Source: Streptomyces olivaceus (lineage in GTDB: Bacteria; Actinomycetota; Actinomycetes; Streptomycetales; Streptomycetaceae). From it: DNA of 64,000 nucleotides. Shown one piece after another: positions 6,999 through 15,467 of this stretch. The position numbers were made by a program, and so were the translations under genes. Each line of letters opens with the position of its first letter. Positions within the stretch are counted from its first letter, which is position 1. The DNA lies in NCBI RefSeq assembly GCF_000721235.1, contig NZ_JOFH01000033.1:7604-71603 (forward strand), in the 5' to 3' direction. The notes beneath the pieces were generated by a model. It searched no databases, had not been told where the DNA came from, and saw nothing but the letters and a program-made list of their open reading frames with translations.

Positions 6999-8555
6999 CT
7001 ACCGGCCCAGGAACACCGGGTTGGTGAACGCCGCCAGCGCCCCCGGCACGGGGCCCGCCGCCGTCTCGTGCCGGATCTCCGCCCGTACGTACGCCGCGTA
7101 CGAGGCGGTCGTCCGCCACTCCACGACGCCCTCGCCGGACACCGGCAGCGGATCGCCGGTGAACAGCACGCCCTGGTCGGTCACGAGGCGCACCGTGCAG
7201 CGCGGGGCGCCGGTCACCTCCAGGCGGACGGTGACCGGCGTGTCGTCCGCCACGCGCAGCCGCTCGCCGATGCCCGCGTGCTCGCCCCGGCCGCCGGACG
7301 CGGTGAAGGACAGCGACAGCTGCGAGGACTCGGCGACGTACGACCGGCCGGCGCGGATGCCGTCCTGGATCGCCTCGCGGGTCAGGTCGTCGGCGAGGAC
7401 GACGGTCTGCGGGCGGCCGATCACGTCGGGGGAGCGGTGGGAGTCGCTGCTGCCCATCGCCGGGATCCAGTCCCGCCCGCCGTCGCGCACCGACGCGACC
7501 AGCATGCCGTCCCAGTCGGCCAGCGCCACCTCGTCGTCGGGCGTGTAGGCGCCGTTCCACACCTCGACCGCGTCGGCCTCCCCGAACCCGAACTTCCAGT
7601 TGCAGCCGATGCAGGTGGCGTGCGGGTGGGCCGGCACCACCAGGCCCCCGGCGCGGCGGATCTGCCGGGCGAAACGGCCGAAGCGGTTGTCGCGGGCCCG
7701 GTAGCGCCAGTCGACGAACGTGCCGGGTTCGGTGCCGAGGGCGACGACGTGGCCGTTGCGGGTCGTCACCTCCTTGCCGAGCAGGATCAGCAGGTCGTCT
7801 CCGGCCAGGCCGGCCCAGTGCGCGTGCGCCGAGTGCGTGTTGTGCTCGGAGGAGTTGATGAAGTCCAGGCCCGCCGCCCGCGCCAGTTCCGCGATCTCGG
7901 CGAGGGTGTAGCGGCCGTCGGAGTACTCGGAGTGCAGGTGGCAGTCGCCCCGGTACCAGGCGCGGCCCCGCCCCGCGGCGCGCTCGGGCGGGTACACCGG
8001 GCGCGGGGCCTCGTCCTGCTCGCCGTAGGTCAGCGTGACCGTGATCTCGTACGACAGGCCCTGCGGCGCCACCGTGTACGGGCCGAGCGCGATGTGCCAG
8101 GTGCCCGGCCGCACCGGCCCGGGGACGTAGCCGGGCGTGGCGGCGTCCGCGCGGACGGAGAACTCCGTGCGCGCCCCGCCCGACCAGCCGCGGAAGCCCC
8201 GGCCGCCCAGCTCCGTGCCGCGCTCGTCGAAGAGGCCGATGTCGAGGGCGTTGCCCTGGGTGCCGGCCGGGACGGCGGGGCGGTCGTAGGTGTAGGCGAC
8301 GTGGATCTCGCGCACGCCCCGGGGGACCTCGACCGGGACGTACACGAAGTCGGGGGAGCCGGGCGGCAGCGTGCCGCGCACGGTTCTCGTCCGCTGCTCC
8401 CGGGGTGCCGCCGAGGCGAAGCTCACGCTTACCGACGTAAGCGCCGCGGCGGCTCCCGTCACGAACACCGCGCGCCTGCCGATCCCGGTGCGCTCTTGCC
8501 TGTGATCGTGCCCGTGGTCGCGTCCGTACTCGTGCCCGTGGTCGTCCTCGCACAT
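6999..8555 (-). CDS. CehA/McbA-type PHP metallohydrolase, Tat-exported
   Basis: 518 residues. A His-rich start (DDHGHEYGRDHGHDH) precedes a twin-arginine signal (GRRAVFVTGAAAALT, ~residues 26-50). A beta-rich N-terminal domain (~60-190) follows, then a PHP phosphoesterase domain (~200-420) with metal ligands in GDCHLHSEYSDG, SSEHNTHS, PAHPH and GSSDSH. A C-terminal beta domain ends the protein. It is predicted to hydrolyse phosphate or carbamate esters outside the membrane; the substrate is unknown. ATG 8555 has GGGAG 8 bases upstream. The open frame to 8717 upstream lacks a ribosome-binding site. The N-terminal His cluster could bind metal in transit (inference). Divergent from fbiC. Confidence 0.85.
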   Translation of the reverse strand: MCEDDHGHEYGRDHGHDHRQERTGIGRRAVFVTGAAAALTSVSVSFASAAPREQRTRTVRGTLPPGSPDFVYVPVEVPRGVREIHVAYTYDRPAVPAGTQGNALDIGLFDERGTELGGRGFRGWSGGARTEFSVRADAATPGYVPGPVRPGTWHIALGPYTVAPQGLSYEITVTLTYGEQDEAPRPVYPPERAAGRGRAWYRGDCHLHSEYSDGRYTLAEIAELARAAGLDFINSSEHNTHSAHAHWAGLAGDDLLILLGKEVTTRNGHVVALGTEPGTFVDWRYRARDNRFGRFARQIRRAGGLVVPAHPHATCIGCNWKFGFGEADAVEVWNGAYTPDDEVALADWDGMLVASVRDGGRDWIPAMGSSDSHRSPDVIGRPQTVVLADDLTREAIQDGIRAGRSYVAESSQLSLSFTASGGRGEHAGIGERLRVADDTPVTVRLEVTGAPRCTVRLVTDQGVLFTGDPLPVSGEGVVEWRTTASYAAYVRAEIRHETAAGPVPGALAAFTNPVFLGR

Positions 8556-8587
8556 GCTGCTGCTCCCAGTGTCGTCAGTGACATGAC

Positions 8588-8629
8588 ATCGCTTGAGTGG
8601 CATCGCTCGCGTGGCGTCGCTCGCGTGAC
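8588..8629. repeat. Three 14-bp tandem repeats in the PHP-fbiC intergenic region
   Basis: ATCGCTTGAGTGGC (8588), ATCGCTCGCGTGGC (8602) and GTCGCTCGCGTGAC (8616) are head-to-tail 14-bp units just upstream of the PHP gene. A separate 9-bp direct repeat GGCACATTG occurs at 8701 and 8711. They lie in the divergent promoter region and could be regulator sites. Confidence 0.5.
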
Positions 8630-8792
8630 ATCGGCGGTGCAGGGGTGGTGCGTGCAACCCTCGTATTGAGCCGTGAACTCCGGTGCAAGAAAAGGGGTGT
8701 GGCACATTGCGGCACATTGAGGGCCGGAAACCGCGCGGAGGGTCACACGGACGGGACCCCCGCCCTGATCACGCCGCTCGTATCCTCGAAGG

Positions 8793-11396
8793 ATGACGAC
8801 TTCCGCGACCTCCGGAACCGGACCCGCCGACCCCGCCGGCCCCACCGAGAACTCCCTGCGTCGCGCCCTCAAACGGGCCAGGGACGGCGTCGCCCTGGAC
8901 GTGTCCGAGGCCGCCGTGCTGCTCCAGGCGCGCGGCGAGCACCTCGACGCGCTCACCGCGTCCGCCGCCCGGGTCCGGGACGCGGGCCTGGAGGCGGCCG
9001 GACGCCCCGGCGTCATCACGTACTCGAAGAGCGTCTTCGTTCCGCTGACCCGGCTGTGCCGGGACAAGTGCCACTACTGCACCTTCGTCACCGTCCCCGG
9101 CAAGCTGCGCCGGGCCGGGCACGGGATGTTCATGTCGCCGGACGAGGTGCTCGACATCGCGCGCAAGGGCGCCGCCCTCGGCTGCAAGGAAGCCCTCATC
9201 ACCCTCGGCGACAAGCCCGAGGACCGCTGGCCCGAGGCCAGGGAGTGGCTCGACGCGCACGGGTACGACGACACGATCGCGTACGTCCGCGCCATCTCGA
9301 TCCGCATCCTGGAGGAGACGGGCCTGCTCCCGCACCTCAACCCGGGCGTCATGAGCTGGACGGACTTCCAGCGGCTCAAGCCCGTCGCACCCTCCATGGG
9401 CATGATGCTGGAGACCACCGCGACCCGCCTGTGGTCCGAGCCCGGCGGCCCCCACCACGGCTCGCCCGACAAGGAGCCCGCCGTCCGGCTGCGGGTCCTG
9501 GAGGACGCCGGCCGCTCCTCGGTCCCCTTCACCTCGGGCGTCCTCATCGGCATCGGCGAGACGTACGAGGAGCGGGCGGAGTCGCTGTTCGCCCTGCGGA
9601 AGGTCTCCCGCGCCTACCACGGCGTCCAGGAGCTGATCATCCAGAACTTCCGCGCCAAGCCCGACACCGCGATGCGCGGCATGCCGGACGCGGAGCTGGA
9701 CGAGCTGGTCGCCACGGTCGCCGTCGCCCGGCACATCATGGGCCCCGCCGCCTGCCTCCAGGCCCCGCCGAACCTGGTCGACGCCGAGTACGAGCGGCTG
9801 ATCGGCGCCGGCATCGACGACTGGGGCGGCGTCTCCCCGCTCACCATCGACCACGTCAACCCCGAGCGCCCCTGGCCGCAGATCGACGAACTCGCCGCGA
9901 AGTCCCGGGCGGTCGGCTTCGAGCTGCGCGAACGCCTCTGCGTGTACCCGGAGTTCGTGCGGCGCGGCGAGCCCTGGCTGGACCCGCGGCTGCGCCCGCA
10001 CGTGGCCGCCCTCGCCGACCCGGCGACGGGCCTCGCCCGCGCGGACGCGGTGGTCGAGGGCCACCCGTGGCAGGAGCCGGACGAGGCGTTCACCGCGAGC
10101 GGCCGCACCGACCTGCACACGGCCATCGACACCGAGGGCCGTACGTCGGACCGCCGCGACGACTTCGACGAGGTGTACGGCGACTGGGGCGCCCTGCGCG
10201 AGGCCGCCGCTCCCGGCATGGTGCCCGAGCGCATCGACACCGACGTCCGCACCGCCCTCGCCACGGCGGCCGACGACCCGACGCGACTGACCGACGACGA
10301 GGCCCTCGCCCTGCTGCACGCCGACGGCCCGGCCCTGGACGCGCTGTGCCGAGTGGCCGACGACGTCCGCAAGAGCGTCGTCGGCGACGACGTCACGTAC
10401 ATCGTCACGCGCAACATCAACTTCACCAACGTCTGCTACACCGGCTGCCGTTTCTGCGCCTTCGCCCAGCGTCGCACGGACGCCGACGCCTACACGCTCT
10501 CCCTGGACCAGGTCGCCGACCGCGCCCAGCAGGCCTGGGACGTGGGCGCGGTCGAGGTCTGCATGCAGGGCGGCATCCACCCGGACCTGCCCGGCACGGC
10601 GTACTTCGACATCGCGCGGGCCGTGAAGGAGCGCGTCCCCGGCATGCACGTGCACGCCTTCTCGCCGATGGAGGTCGTCAACGGCGCGACCCGCACCGGG
10701 ATGTCGATCCGCGAGTGGCTGGGCGCGGCGAAGGAGGCGGGCCTGGACTCGGTCCCGGGCACGGCGGCGGAGATCCTCGACGACGAGGTCCGCTGGATCC
10801 TGACCAAGGGCAAGCTGCCCGCGGCCACCTGGATCGAGGTGATCGAGACGGCCCACGAGCTGGGCCTGCGCTCCTCGTCCACGATGATGTACGGCCACGT
10901 CGACCAGCCCCGCCACTGGCTGGGCCACCTGCGCACGCTCGCCGGGATCCAGCAGCGCACGGGCGGCTTCACGGAGTTCGTGACGCTGCCCTTCATCCAC
11001 ACCAACGCGCCGGTGTACCTGGCGGGCATCGCGCGGCCGGGCCCCTCCGTACGCGACAACCGCGCGGTGACGGCGATGGCCCGTCTCCTCCTGCACCCGC
11101 ACATCCCCAACATCCAGACGAGCTGGGTGAAACTGGGCACGGAGGGCGCGGCGGAGATGCTCCGCTCGGGCGCGAACGACCTGGGCGGCACCCTCATGGA
11201 GGAGACGATCTCGCGGATGGCGGGCTCGTCGTACGGGTCGTACAAGTCGGTCAAGGACCTGATCGCCGTCGCGGACGCGGCGGGCCGACCGGCACGGCCG
11301 CGCACGACGCTGTACGGCCCGGTGAGCGAGGAGCGGCAGCGGGCCGCGGGGGAGTCGGACGGGCACCTGCCCGAGCTGCTGCCGGTGCTGGACTGA
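8793..11396 (+). CDS. fbiC: FbiC, bifunctional FO (F420 precursor) synthase
   Basis: 867 residues, the normal length for the fused CofG-CofH enzyme. Two radical-SAM halves are visible. The N-terminal CofG half has CRDKCHYC (Cys89, Cys93, Cys96). The C-terminal CofH half has CYTGCRFC (Cys548, Cys552, Cys555), each with the CX3CX2C cluster signature. Together they join a tyrosine-derived intermediate to 5-amino-6-ribitylamino-uracil to make 7,8-didemethyl-8-hydroxy-5-deazariboflavin, the F420 core. Start ATG 8793. The Ddn-like reductase at 5198 is a plausible local F420 user. Complete and undamaged. Confidence 0.95.
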   Translation: MTTSATSGTGPADPAGPTENSLRRALKRARDGVALDVSEAAVLLQARGEHLDALTASAARVRDAGLEAAGRPGVITYSKSVFVPLTRLCRDKCHYCTFVTVPGKLRRAGHGMFMSPDEVLDIARKGAALGCKEALITLGDKPEDRWPEAREWLDAHGYDDTIAYVRAISIRILEETGLLPHLNPGVMSWTDFQRLKPVAPSMGMMLETTATRLWSEPGGPHHGSPDKEPAVRLRVLEDAGRSSVPFTSGVLIGIGETYEERAESLFALRKVSRAYHGVQELIIQNFRAKPDTAMRGMPDAELDELVATVAVARHIMGPAACLQAPPNLVDAEYERLIGAGIDDWGGVSPLTIDHVNPERPWPQIDELAAKSRAVGFELRERLCVYPEFVRRGEPWLDPRLRPHVAALADPATGLARADAVVEGHPWQEPDEAFTASGRTDLHTAIDTEGRTSDRRDDFDEVYGDWGALREAAAPGMVPERIDTDVRTALATAADDPTRLTDDEALALLHADGPALDALCRVADDVRKSVVGDDVTYIVTRNINFTNVCYTGCRFCAFAQRRTDADAYTLSLDQVADRAQQAWDVGAVEVCMQGGIHPDLPGTAYFDIARAVKERVPGMHVHAFSPMEVVNGATRTGMSIREWLGAAKEAGLDSVPGTAAEILDDEVRWILTKGKLPAATWIEVIETAHELGLRSSSTMMYGHVDQPRHWLGHLRTLAGIQQRTGGFTEFVTLPFIHTNAPVYLAGIARPGPSVRDNRAVTAMARLLLHPHIPNIQTSWVKLGTEGAAEMLRSGANDLGGTLMEETISRMAGSSYGSYKSVKDLIAVADAAGRPARPRTTLYGPVSEERQRAAGESDGHLPELLPVLD

Positions 11397-11483
11397 GCCC
11401 TCTCGACGGCGGGAGACATGGGCCGCTCGCAGTAAGATGATCGGACCCCCGGTGTGTCGGGGTTTCCACAGCTGAGGAGATGC

Positions 11484-12053
11484 GTGCCCGTGCCTGCCCG
11501 ACTTCCCTCATGGGCGTGGGTCTCCGGTCTGACCGTGGGCGCGATCGCGGCGGTGACCGTCCTGGCCGTGCAGGCGGACCGGGGACCCCAGCCCACCGCC
11601 GCGGCGACGAAGCCGAGCCCGTCGGCGTCGGCCGGGGCGAAGCCCTCGCCGAAGGAGACCGCGCCGGCCGCGGTGCCGGCGGACTCGGGCACCGGGCGGC
11701 GCGTCGTGTACTCGGTCGGACAGGACCGGGTGTGGCTGGTCGACGCCAGCGACACCACCCGGCGGTCCTTCAAGGTGTGGCCGGGGACGGTCGACCCCGG
11801 CCCCGGCGAGTACAGCGTCGGCACCCGCCGTCAGGAGCCGACCACCGGCTCCGACGGGGTGCGGATCGAGCAGATCATGTACTTCACCCAGGAGGACGGC
11901 CTCTGGGTCGCCTTCTCCAACGCCGTGGACGGCTCCTCGCCGCCCCCGGCCGCCGCCGGCACCAAGACGGGCGGCATACGGCTGCCCAAGGCGGACGGCG
12001 ACGCGCTCTGGGAGTTCGGCAGCTCCGGCACGACGGTCACGGTGGTCGGCTGA
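11484..12053 (+). CDS. Membrane-anchored secreted protein of unknown function (L,D-transpeptidase-like fold without catalytic motif)
   Basis: 189 residues. One N-terminal membrane segment (WAWVSGLTVGAIAAVTVLAV, ~9-28) is followed by a Pro/Ala/Lys linker and a beta-rich domain from ~70 onward (RRVVYSVGQDRVWLVDA, GEYSVGTRRQ, MYFTQEDGLWVAFSNAVDG). The alternation resembles the start of YkuD-type L,D-transpeptidases, but the His and SxGCxR catalytic motifs are absent. It is therefore at most a non-catalytic relative (inference). GTG 11484 follows GAGGAG by 4 bases and GTG 11490 by 10; either may be used. The 87 bases after fbiC include a short CCCC/GGGG hairpin near 11447. Convergent with the DUF2165 gene. 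Confidence 0.7.
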   Translation: MPVPARLPSWAWVSGLTVGAIAAVTVLAVQADRGPQPTAAATKPSPSASAGAKPSPKETAPAAVPADSGTGRRVVYSVGQDRVWLVDASDTTRRSFKVWPGTVDPGPGEYSVGTRRQEPTTGSDGVRIEQIMYFTQEDGLWVAFSNAVDGSSPPPAAAGTKTGGIRLPKADGDALWEFGSSGTTVTVVG

Positions 12054-12065
12054 GACCGGCCCACC

Positions 12066-12120
12066 GCGGTGACTGCGGTCACCGCGACCGGGCCTCCCGG
12101 CCCGCCACGGTCACCGTGGC
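12066..12120. terminator. Paired palindromic terminators between convergent genes
   Basis: Two perfect dyads: GCGGTGAC-TGCG-GTCACCGC (12066-12085) and GCCACGGT-C-ACCGTGGC (12104-12120). Three further CCGCGGTCA-type units follow to ~12165. They lie between the convergent genes ending at 12053 and 12155 and probably stop transcription from both sides. Confidence 0.7.
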
Positions 12121-12154
12121 CGGGGCCGATGCCGGCCCGCCGCGGTCACCGCGG

Positions 12155-12667
12155 TCACCGCGGTCCGGTGGTCTCCGGCCGGTCGGACGGCAGGTGCGTC
12201 ACGATCAGCACGACACTGCTGAGCAGGAACACCCGCGTCGCCGCCTCCAGCCCGTTCCAGTCCCCGGACTGCCACATCGAGAACCACTCGCCGCCGATCC
12301 CGATGAACCCGGCGCCGAAGAGCAGCATCAGCATCAGGGTGCCGTACGTGGTCATGCGCCGCGCGGTCGCCGTGTCCCGGCGTATCCACAACCAGGTCGC
12401 GTAGATCAGCGCCACCGCGGAGACCGTCTCCCAGACGATGATCGCCACGTAGGCGGTGTCCTGGAGACCTCTGCTCGTGATCGCCCGCCACATCAGGTCG
12501 TCGTCCTTGAACGTCGTGTCCATCGCCAGGACGTGGCGCACGAAGTCCCGGTTCGTACCGAAGTCGGTGATGTTGCCGAAGGCGACGAGGGCTATGTAGA
12601 GGGCGAGGACGGCGGTCAGCACGGTGGCCGCGAGGGAAAGGGTGCTGTTTCGTGAGGTGTTGGCCAT
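12155..12667 (-). CDS. DUF2165 family membrane protein
   Basis: 170 residues with four hydrophobic segments: SLAATVLTAVLALYIALVAF, AYVAIIVWETVSAVALIYA, YGTLMLMLLFGAGFIGIG and TRVFLLSSVVLIVTHL. The family motifs are NITDFGTNRDFVRHVLAMDT, FKDDDLMWRAI and VWETVSA. The loop between segments 1 and 2 carries the conserved Asp/Trp motif. The family is of unknown function. ATG 12667 was chosen over the upstream ATG at 12727 because the membrane segment then begins close to the N terminus; no strong ribosome-binding site is seen for either. Confidence 0.8.
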   Translation of the reverse strand: MANTSRNSTLSLAATVLTAVLALYIALVAFGNITDFGTNRDFVRHVLAMDTTFKDDDLMWRAITSRGLQDTAYVAIIVWETVSAVALIYATWLWIRRDTATARRMTTYGTLMLMLLFGAGFIGIGGEWFSMWQSGDWNGLEAATRVFLLSSVVLIVTHLPSDRPETTGPR

Positions 12668-12767
12668 GGGAGCGATGGTCCCAGGTCCCGCAGGCCCCAC
12701 GTGCCCCGGTTCGCGGATCGTGATCACGCCGTCCCCGCCCGTTTCCCGCGCGGTGACCGCTCGCCGG

Positions 12768-14003
12768 CTACTGGCAGACGGCCGTGTCCACCAGGTCGTA
12801 GACGTGCTGGTGGGCCGCCACGATGTCCTCGGGGTCCGCCGCCACCGAGCTGGACAGCGCCGTGGTCGCCACGGTCGCCGCGCGGCCGTCCTTCGTGGCG
12901 CCGCCGTAGGTCTCGTAGCCGTGGATGGAGCCGCCGTGGCCGTACAGCTCGGTCCCGCAGGACAGGGGCGTGCTGAACAGGCCCAGGCCGTACCCGGTGC
13001 CGGGCGCGGGGGCGCCCTCGGTGACCGGGACCGTGGTCGTCATCTCCTTCAGTTCGGCGGCGCCCAGCACCTCGCCGTCGAGCAGGGCCGAGAAGAAGCG
13101 GTTGAGGTCGCGCGGGGTGGTGACGAGCTGTCCGGCGGCCCAGGCCTGGGACGGGTCGAGGCGCGTGATGTCCTTCAGCGGCGCGCCCGGAGTGGCGGCG
13201 GCGTAGCCCTTGGGGTGCTCGCCCCGCAGGCCGCGCTCGCCCGTGCTCGGCCAGTACGTGTCCGTGAGGCCGAGCGGCTCGATGATCCGGTTCGTGATCT
13301 CCTCGCCGAACGGGCGGCCCGTGACCTTCTCGACGAGCAGGCCCGCCAGGACGTAATTGGTGTTGCTGTACTGCCACTTCGCGCCGGGCTCGAACGCGGC
13401 CCCCTGGCTCAGGGCCAGGTCGAGCACGTCGCGCGGGTTGTAGTACGTGTCGCGGATCTCGAACGGGTCCATGCCGAGCGACTGGACGTAGTCGGGCAGG
13501 CCGCTGGTGTGCTGGAGCAGGTTGCGCACGGTGATCCGGCTGCCGTCGATGCCGTCGCCGCGCACCAGACCCGGCAGGTAGGTCTCGATCGGCTCGTCCA
13601 GCTTCACCTTGCCCTCGCCGACCAGTTGGAGGACGACCGCCGCGGTGAGGGACTTGGTGTTGCTGCCCGCCCGGACCTGGCCGTTCACCGGCACGGCCGC
13701 GCCGGTCTCCAGGTCGCCGGTGCCCGCCGTGTAGTCCCGCACGCGCCCGTCCCGGTCCTCGACGGCGGCGAGCGCGGCGGGGAAACCGTCCTCGCGCACC
13801 AGGTCCTGCGCACCCCGGCCGACGGCGTCGCGGGGACCGGCGTCGCCCGGGGAGCCGTAGGCCAGGGAGCCGCTCACGGCGAGTCCGCCGCCCAGCACCG
13901 CCAGTGCGGCGACCGCGGACAGCACGCGCCCGCGCCGCCGCTTCGGCTTGTCCGGGGTGCCCGGGACGCTGGGAACGGAGGGGGTGTGGAGACGAGCGGA
14001 CAC
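12768..14003 (-). CDS. Secreted serine hydrolase, beta-lactamase / R61-type D-Ala-D-Ala carboxypeptidase family
   Basis: 411 residues. A Lys/Arg-rich N terminus and a hydrophobic signal segment (VLSAVAALAVLGGGLAVSGS) are followed by a class C-type fold. The active-site motifs are all present: SNTK (SxxK nucleophile and general base), YSN (YxN) and HGG (third motif). It probably trims cell-wall peptides or hydrolyses related amides or esters. GTG 14003 has GGAAGGAAG about 8 bases upstream; the longer frame to 14210 has none and would bury the signal peptide. Divergent from the ADP-ribosylglycohydrolase-like gene, with a strong palindrome (14209) and phased repeats between them. Confidence 0.85.
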   Translation of the reverse strand: MSARLHTPSVPSVPGTPDKPKRRRGRVLSAVAALAVLGGGLAVSGSLAYGSPGDAGPRDAVGRGAQDLVREDGFPAALAAVEDRDGRVRDYTAGTGDLETGAAVPVNGQVRAGSNTKSLTAAVVLQLVGEGKVKLDEPIETYLPGLVRGDGIDGSRITVRNLLQHTSGLPDYVQSLGMDPFEIRDTYYNPRDVLDLALSQGAAFEPGAKWQYSNTNYVLAGLLVEKVTGRPFGEEITNRIIEPLGLTDTYWPSTGERGLRGEHPKGYAAATPGAPLKDITRLDPSQAWAAGQLVTTPRDLNRFFSALLDGEVLGAAELKEMTTTVPVTEGAPAPGTGYGLGLFSTPLSCGTELYGHGGSIHGYETYGGATKDGRAATVATTALSSSVAADPEDIVAAHQHVYDLVDTAVCQ

Positions 14004-14208
14004 GGGGGATCTTCCTTCCGGCGGGTGCAACACGGCTGTTCTCGCGACTCGTTGAGCCTCTCGCAGCCCCGTCGTCCGCTCGATGGTGTCAGGCGGCGGA
14101 TCCGGGGTGTACCTGGCACCACCCCCGGCCGTGAGCGTTTCCACACCGTTACGGTCCGTTCCAGCCCTGAACGGAGCGCTCCTGTTCGCATACAGTGCTG
14201 GACGTCGC

Positions 14209-14227
14209 ACGTACGACAGTCGTACGT
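14209..14227. promoter_or_regulatory. 19-bp perfect palindrome, candidate operator
   Basis: ACGTACGAC-A-GTCGTACGT, 9-bp arms with a single central base. It lies 206 bases upstream of the serine hydrolase start and 90 upstream of the ADP-ribosylglycohydrolase-like start. Size and symmetry fit a dimeric TetR- or GntR-type site. No regulator gene adjoins it. Confidence 0.6.
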
Positions 14228-14233
14228 ACGGAC

Positions 14234-14281
14234 AGTGACGTAAGTAGTGACGTGCGCGGTGATGTACGCAGTGACGTGGGC
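14234..14281. repeat. Four 12-bp phased tandem repeats
   Basis: AGTGACGTAAGT, AGTGACGTGCGC, GGTGATGTACGC and AGTGACGTGGGC follow one another without gaps directly after the 14209 palindrome. They place GTGACGT motifs on almost one DNA face. Probable regulator-binding array in the promoter of the gene at 14317 (inference). Confidence 0.6.
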
Positions 14282-14316
14282 AGCAGCGCTGTGGACAGTG
14301 CCGGAGGGAGGTCCTG

Positions 14317-15432
14317 GTGGGCGCGACAGCCGGTGCCGTCTGGGGACGTACCGAGCAGCAGGACTTCCGCAGCCGGGTGCGCGGGACGCTCCTCGGCGTG
14401 GCCGTCGGGGACGCGCTCGGCGCCCCCGTCGACGGTCTCGGCCTCGACGGGATCCGGGAGGCGCACGGCGCGGAGGGGCTGGCCGACCTGGCCTCCGCCT
14501 ACGGCCGGCGCGGTGCGGTCACCCACCTCACCCAGCTCAGCCTGTTCTCCGTGGACGGGCTGATCCGCGCCCAGGTACGGCGCGACACCGGTGCCTGGCA
14601 CCCGCCGACCGACCTGCACCGGGCCTACCGGCGCTGGATCGCGACCCAGCGCGACTGGGGGCCCGACCTGCGGCGCAAGGACGACGGCTGGCTGGCCCAC
14701 GAGGAGTGGCTGTACGTGCGCCGGGACGCGCCGCGCGCGCTGCTGCTCGGCCTCGGCGACGAGACGATGGGCACGCCCGAGGCGCCGAAGAACCCCGACG
14801 AGCGCGGCCCCGAGGCGGCCGCCCGCTCGGCGCCGTTCGGGCTCCTGGTCGGCTGGGAGCCGCAGCTGGTCGCCCAGCTCGCTGTGGAGTGCGCGGCGCA
14901 GACCCACGGCCACCCCACCGGCTACCTGGCGGCGGGCGCGTACGCCGTGATCGTGCACGGGCTGGCGCGCGGGGAGAGCCTGGACGCCGCCGTGCAGAAG
15001 GGGCTGGCGCTGCTCGCCGCCAGGCCGGGCCACCAGGCCGTGACCGACGCCCTCCAGCAGGCGCTGGGCGCGGTCCGCCAGGGCATGCCGGCGCCGGGCC
15101 GGGTGTCCGCGCTGATCGGCGGGGGAACGGCGGAGGGCCTGGTCGCCGCCGCCGTGTACTGCGCCCTGGTCGGCGAGGACGTACGGCACGGTCTGCGGCT
15201 CGCCGTCAACCACGACGGCCCCTCCGCGGCGACCGGCGCCCTCGCCGGCGGCCTGCTCGGCGCCCTGCACGGGGAGACGGCCCTGCCGCCGGCCTGGCTG
15301 GCCGAACTGGAGGGCCGCCCGACCGTCCTGGAACTGGCCGACGACTTCGCGATGGAGATGACGCAGGGCCCCGCCCTGCACGGCCCGGCGGGCTCGTCCC
15401 CGGGCTGGCTGACGCGCTACCCGCGCGGGTAG
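14317..15432 (+). CDS. ADP-ribosylglycohydrolase-family protein lacking metal-binding residues
   Basis: 371 residues of the DraG/ADP-ribosylglycohydrolase fold: RGTLLGVAVGDALGAPVDG, LHRAYRRWIATQ, HGHPTGYLAAGAYAVIV and LAVNHDG...TGALAGGLLGAL are recognisable. The two magnesium motifs are lost. The usual TDDT reads THLT (VTHLTQLSLF), and the usual GDSDST reads GPSAAT. Hydrolase activity is therefore unlikely; it may bind ADP-ribose-like ligands without cleaving them (inference). The frame is otherwise intact and full length, so this is divergence and not decay. GTG 14317 follows GGAGGGAGG. It is convergent with the symporter, 35 bases apart. Confidence 0.8.
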   Translation: MGATAGAVWGRTEQQDFRSRVRGTLLGVAVGDALGAPVDGLGLDGIREAHGAEGLADLASAYGRRGAVTHLTQLSLFSVDGLIRAQVRRDTGAWHPPTDLHRAYRRWIATQRDWGPDLRRKDDGWLAHEEWLYVRRDAPRALLLGLGDETMGTPEAPKNPDERGPEAAARSAPFGLLVGWEPQLVAQLAVECAAQTHGHPTGYLAAGAYAVIVHGLARGESLDAAVQKGLALLAARPGHQAVTDALQQALGAVRQGMPAPGRVSALIGGGTAEGLVAAAVYCALVGEDVRHGLRLAVNHDGPSAATGALAGGLLGALHGETALPPAWLAELEGRPTVLELADDFAMEMTQGPALHGPAGSSPGWLTRYPRG

Positions 15433-15467
15433 CGCGCCACCTCCCGGTTCCCTGTCCCCTTCCGGCG

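Noticed and set aside
8769-11366. Long antisense frame over fbiC
   Set aside because: Same bias; translation is His/Arg/Val-rich without motifs, and both radical-SAM sites are in the sense frame.
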